Of a stretch of DNA of 6,603 bases, positions 3,791 through 6,603 are shown piece by piece (position 1 is the stretch's first letter; each line of letters starts with the position of its first letter). The notes below the pieces were generated by a model, which searched no databases, was not told the origin of the DNA, and worked only from the letters and a program-made list of their open reading frames with translations. The translations under genes were made by a program, and so were the position numbers. This stretch comes from Desulfuromonadaceae bacterium UBA6124. GTDB taxonomy: Bacteria; Desulfobacterota; Desulfuromonadia; Desulfuromonadales; Trichloromonadaceae. The stretch covers positions 1 through 6,603 of the forward strand of contig DIVU01000263.1 of assembly GCA_002423365.1 (NCBI GenBank). The letters run 5' to 3'.

Positions 3791-6175
3791 TCACTCCTGG
3801 CAGGAGGGCTCGATCGCCACGCAAATTCCCCGCCGCAACAGAATGGCGGCTTCCTCGGGCGGCAGCGGCTTGCTGAACAGAAACCCTTGAATTTCGTCGC
3901 AATGACGATCCTGCAGAAAGGCCAGCTGGCCGACCGTTTCCACCCCTTCGGCGATGACCTTGAGGTTGAGGCTGTTGCCCATGGAGATGATCGCCGAGGC
4001 GATGGCGGCGTCGGTGGAATTGTTCTCCACATCGCGCACGAAGGATTTGTCGATCTTCAGGGTATTCACCGAAAAACGCTTGAGGTGCGCCAGAGAGGAA
4101 TAACCGGTGCCGAAATCGTCGATGGAGATGTGGATTCCCAGATCGCGCAACTGATTGAGAATCGACACGGCAAAGTCGGGATTCTGCATAATGACCGTCT
4201 CGGTGACCTCGAACTCCAGCAACTCCCCCGGTAAACCGACCTGGTCAAGAATCCGTTGGACCGAAGCGACGAAATCGCGGTATTGCAGCTGGTAGCCGGA
4301 AAGGTTCACCGCCATCCGCACCGCCGCAATTCCCTCCTGTTGCCAGAGCCGCAACTGTTCGCAGGCTCGGCGCATGACCCATTCGCCCAAGGGGATAATG
4401 ATCCCGGTCTCCTCGGCGATGGGGATGAAATCCCCCGGCGCGACCAGGCCCAGTTCGGGATGCTCCCAACGCACCAGCGCTTCCATGGCGACGACACGAC
4501 CGCTGAGGGCTTCGACCTTGGGCTGGTAGTGCAGGCGGAACTCCTCCCGATCGAGGGCGCGGCGCAGACCGTTGGTCAGGATCAGGCGCCGGTCGGCGTT
4601 GATATCCATGGCGCCATCGTAAAACTTGTAATTGTTGCGCCCCTGGGCCTTGGCGCAATACATGGCAATATCGGCTTTCTTGATCAACCCGGCAGGGTCG
4701 TCGCTGTGCTGAGGGAAGAGGCTGATGCCGATACTGGTGGTGATGAAGAGCTCGTGCCCTTCCACCTGTAGCGGTTGGGCCAGCCGTTTGAGGATCTTGT
4801 CGGCCACCTGCTCGGCCTCTTCCATGGTGTTGAGATTGCCGAGGATGACGGTGAACTCGTCCCCACCCAGGCGGGCGACCGTATCGACCTCGCGGACGCA
4901 GAGCCGCAAACGGTCGGCGATCTCCTGCAGCAGGATATCCCCCACCGAATGTCCGAGGGTGTCGTTGATGATCTTGAAGCGGTCGAGATCGAGAAAGAGT
5001 ACCGCCACCAGCTTCTTCGCCCGCCGGGCCAGGGCGTTCGCCTGCTGCAGCCGGTCGATGAAAAAGAGCCGGTTGGGCAAACTGGTGAGCATGTCGTGGT
5101 GGGCCATGTGATAAAGCTGTTCCTGGGCCTTCTTGCGCGAGGTCACATCTCGACAGATGGCCCAGATCGCCCCTCGGGAATCCTCTTGCCGGCTGAAGGT
5201 GACATTCCCCTCCACCTCAATCACCCGCCCCCCCTTGGCCAGGAAGCGCCCTTCGAGATAGCGACTTTCCTGGGAATCGAAAACCCGTTGCAGTTCGGTC
5301 AGGCATTTGGGCCGGTCATCCTCGACCAGAATCCCCTGCACGCGCAGCTCCGGTTCGGCTTCCGGGCGGTAACCCAGGGTTTCCCGCCAGGCTCGATTGG
5401 CATAGAGAAACCGCCCCGTGGCGTCGGCACTGAAGATGAGATCGTTGGCCGAATCGAGAAAATCGCGCAAACGCTCCCCGCTCTCGCGGACCGCCTGGTT
5501 CTCGCGGCGCAGCACCGCCATGAGATAGGCGCCAATCACCGCCGCCGCCGCGTTGAGCAGGCTGACCCAGCACCACATGAGCACGAGATAAAGCCCATCG
5601 TTATGCAGGGAATCTTTAACGAAGGGCATGTCGATGTGGGGAATGATCCGCACATAGGTGGCAAGCAGCAAACAGCCGTAAAAGCCGCCGCCGAGAGCCC
5701 CAAGCAGCCAGACGGTCTGACGTTTTTCGACCAGCACCGACGCTTCGAGGGTGACCAGCAGATAGACCGGCCAGAACCAGCTGGCGCCGCCGCCGCTGAA
5801 ATAGACCAGCACGGTGACAAAACAGAGATCGAGGATGATCTGCAACGGCGCCACCGAGACAACAAACCGGGTATGCCGGAAGATGCGCGGAAAGACCGCG
5901 TTGTAAAAAACAATGGCCGCCGACGAAAGAACGAGGATCGCGATCTGCGTGCCGTTGAGGAAAAAACCGTATTCGCTGAAGGAGTAAAGGACGCCGGCAC
6001 AGACTCCATAAATACCCACCAGCGCCAGAAAAAGCCAGCGAGCCCGGGCGGCCAGGCGCAATCGGCCAAGGGGATCGGTAAAAAGCTGGGAATAACGGCC
6101 CAACCCCCGGGGAAATCCCAATCCACCGACCTCGCCCTCGATGGTTCCCTTTGTTTTTGCTTCGTCCTGATGCAT
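3791..6175 (-). CDS. Membrane PAS-GGDEF-EAL cyclic di-GMP signalling protein
   Basis: A 794-residue inner-membrane sensor expected to make (GGDEF) and/or hydrolyse (EAL) cyclic di-GMP. After a polar N-terminus (1-45) come about six hydrophobic helices (roughly 46-66, 75-92, 104-127, 131-149, 153-175, 195-222), then a linker and PAS domain (about 230-348), GGDEF (about 352-515) and EAL (about 530-785). The G-G-D-E-F motif is intact at 437-441, and the inhibitory-site R-E-V-D (428-431) lies five residues before it. In the EAL domain the expected catalytic set is present: E565-A-L, Asn624, Glu656, Asp686-Asp687 in D-D-F-G-T-G-Y-S-S, Lys707, Glu743 and Gln763. Neither domain looks degenerate, so which activity dominates cannot be read from sequence. 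The PAS domain (F-L-Y-A-N-R-A-W-R-E-T-L-G-Y, 256-269) probably senses a ligand or redox state. The ATG start has only a weak ribosome-binding site (GGGCGG) but suits the promoter found upstream. It is monocistronic, so its output target is unknown. Confidence 0.96.
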   Translation of the reverse strand: MHQDEAKTKGTIEGEVGGLGFPRGLGRYSQLFTDPLGRLRLAARARWLFLALVGIYGVCAGVLYSFSEYGFFLNGTQIAILVLSSAAIVFYNAVFPRIFRHTRFVVSVAPLQIILDLCFVTVLVYFSGGGASWFWPVYLLVTLEASVLVEKRQTVWLLGALGGGFYGCLLLATYVRIIPHIDMPFVKDSLHNDGLYLVLMWCWVSLLNAAAAVIGAYLMAVLRRENQAVRESGERLRDFLDSANDLIFSADATGRFLYANRAWRETLGYRPEAEPELRVQGILVEDDRPKCLTELQRVFDSQESRYLEGRFLAKGGRVIEVEGNVTFSRQEDSRGAIWAICRDVTSRKKAQEQLYHMAHHDMLTSLPNRLFFIDRLQQANALARRAKKLVAVLFLDLDRFKIINDTLGHSVGDILLQEIADRLRLCVREVDTVARLGGDEFTVILGNLNTMEEAEQVADKILKRLAQPLQVEGHELFITTSIGISLFPQHSDDPAGLIKKADIAMYCAKAQGRNNYKFYDGAMDINADRRLILTNGLRRALDREEFRLHYQPKVEALSGRVVAMEALVRWEHPELGLVAPGDFIPIAEETGIIIPLGEWVMRRACEQLRLWQQEGIAAVRMAVNLSGYQLQYRDFVASVQRILDQVGLPGELLEFEVTETVIMQNPDFAVSILNQLRDLGIHISIDDFGTGYSSLAHLKRFSVNTLKIDKSFVRDVENNSTDAAIASAIISMGNSLNLKVIAEGVETVGQLAFLQDRHCDEIQGFLFSKPLPPEEAAILLRRGICVAIEPSCQE

Positions 6176-6207
6176 TCAGCCGCCCATGAAAGAATGAATT
6201 AGCCTTA

Positions 6208-6236
6208 ATTATGAGGGCTGTCGTCCGCCCCGTCAA
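6208..6236 (-). promoter_or_regulatory. Sigma70-type promoter of the GGDEF/EAL gene
   Basis: On the minus strand, TTGACG (complement of 6231-6236) and CATAAT (complement of 6208-6213) each match five of six consensus bases and are separated by exactly 17 bp. Transcription would start near 6201, leaving a short leader of about 26 nt before the ATG at 6175. Confidence 0.8.
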
Positions 6237-6339
6237 GGGGATGAAACCGGCCTGCCACCCAATCGCCCCGTAGAAGAAAGCATTTATCAGGCCAAATTTT
6301 TAGCTCATTAAAAATGCGGGGAGCCCCCGGCCAAACGCG
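6237..6339. other. Upstream region of the GGDEF/EAL promoter, with an AT-rich inverted repeat
   Basis: No gene is visible between the GGDEF/EAL promoter and the ettA terminator. The one notable structure is ATTTTTA (6296-6302) and TAAAAAT (6309-6315), a perfect 7-bp inverted repeat around a 6-base spacer, about 60 bp upstream of the -35 element. It could be a regulator site or simply AT-rich intergenic DNA. Confidence 0.35.
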
Positions 6340-6368
6340 AAAAAAAGGCCCGAACTCACGTTCGGGCC
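6340..6368 (-). terminator. Intrinsic terminator of ettA
   Basis: On the minus strand, GGCCCGAAC pairs with GTTCGGGCC (arms at 6360-6368 and 6347-6355) around a 4-nt loop, followed by seven T residues (complement of 6340-6346). It lies about 60 bp after the ettA stop and insulates the GGDEF/EAL promoter from read-through. Confidence 0.93.
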
Positions 6369-6388
6369 GTGCATGGATCGTAAAACGG

Positions 6389-6409
6389 CGCCCGCGACGA
6401 CTGCGGGCG
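6389..6409 (-). terminator. Second hairpin upstream of the main ettA terminator
   Basis: CGCCCGC (6389-6395) and GCGGGCG (6403-6409) form a perfect 7-bp stem with a 7-nt loop, only 18 bp after the ettA stop. On the minus strand it is followed by CCGTTTTAC, a short T-run starting three bases after the stem. It may be a weak first terminator or a structure that protects the mRNA 3' end. Confidence 0.45.
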
Positions 6410-6427
6410 ACCGGGAAAATGACGAAA

Positions 6428-6603
6428 TCAGCGGGTCAAATGCCGGTATTTAATACGATGCGGCTGGTCAGCGGCGGTGCCGAGGCGTTTTTTGCGGTCC
6501 GCTTCGTATTCGGAATAGTTGCCTTCGAACCAGACCGCTTTGCTCTCCCCTTCGAAGGCGAGGATGTGGGTGGCGAGGCGGTCGAGAAACCAGCGGTCGT
6601 GGC
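6428..6603 (-). CDS. ettA: ABC-F translation factor EttA, C-terminal end only
   Basis: The last 57 codons of a gene entering from the right edge; the family is usually about 550 residues, so roughly nine-tenths lies outside. The visible part begins H-D-R-W-F-L-D-R, the switch-histidine (H-loop) motif closing the second ATP-binding domain, then A-T-H-I-L-A-F-E-G and W-F-E-G-N-Y-S-E-Y-E, and ends R-I-K-Y-R-H-L-T-R. This order and the short basic tail are typical of EttA (energy-dependent translational throttle A), a soluble ATPase that binds the ribosomal E site and gates entry into elongation according to ATP/ADP status. Other ABC-F subfamilies usually have longer or different tails after this motif, which favours EttA. 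The frame shows no break. Two hairpins follow the stop. Confidence 0.92.
   Translation of the reverse strand, partial: HDRWFLDRLATHILAFEGESKAVWFEGNYSEYEADRKKRLGTAADQPHRIKYRHLTR

Noticed and set aside
3794..3806. CTCCTG-G-CAGGAG inverted repeat
   Set aside because: It lies within the last codons of the GGDEF/EAL gene, has no T-run, and is adequately explained as coding sequence next to a much stronger terminator.
4775..6202. 475-codon open frame on the plus strand opposite the GGDEF/EAL gene
   Set aside because: It is antisense to a strongly conserved protein with all motifs intact, its product resembles no family and is rich in His, Gln and Pro, and it has no promoter or ribosome-binding site; an expected by-product of GC-rich coding DNA.

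Overview
The window is a piece of a GC-rich bacterial chromosome (roughly 60% GC by eye), probably a Gram-negative. The genes resemble those of Desulfuromonadia (the Geobacter/Desulfuromonas lineage, formerly Deltaproteobacteria): a non-heme ferritin, a multi-domain membrane GGDEF/EAL protein, a cobalamin-assembly pair and a small secreted protein. The lineage is an inference from gene style; there is no rRNA or other decisive marker.

Layout. From the left edge to about 2281, genes run on the minus strand and read right to left: engB (ribosome-assembly GTPase), cobS (cobalamin synthase), cobC (alpha-ribazole phosphatase), and then the 5' part of an unrecognised ORF that leaves the window. cobS and cobC overlap by four bases and are surely co-transcribed. 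engB lies 72 bp upstream of cobS with no convincing terminator between. A divergent control region (2282-2577) separates engB from a plus-strand gene for a small secreted protein of unknown function (2578-3039), which has its own strong intrinsic terminator. Next, on the plus strand, is a ferritin gene (3203-3715) with a clear sigma70-type promoter whose spacer is filled by a perfect 12-bp palindrome. A perfect 46-bp palindrome (3730-3775) ends the ferritin transcript and also, from the other side, a 794-residue membrane PAS-GGDEF-EAL protein (3791-6175, minus) with its own near-consensus promoter. At the right edge is the C-terminal end of an ABC-F translation factor (EttA type, minus) with its terminator.

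How the genes relate. cobS and cobC carry out the last steps of nucleotide-loop assembly: CobS joins adenosylcobinamide-GDP to alpha-ribazole or its 5'-phosphate, and CobC removes that phosphate. The partners cobU and cobT are not in the window. The ferritin stores iron, and its promoter looks regulated. The GGDEF/EAL protein makes and/or degrades cyclic di-GMP, and all recognisable catalytic residues of both domains are present. The genes fall into at least four separate transcription units and do not form one obvious pathway. I see no CRISPR array, insertion sequence, tRNA, rRNA or defence island. The most worthwhile unknowns are the secreted protein, the ferritin promoter palindrome and the left-edge ORF.
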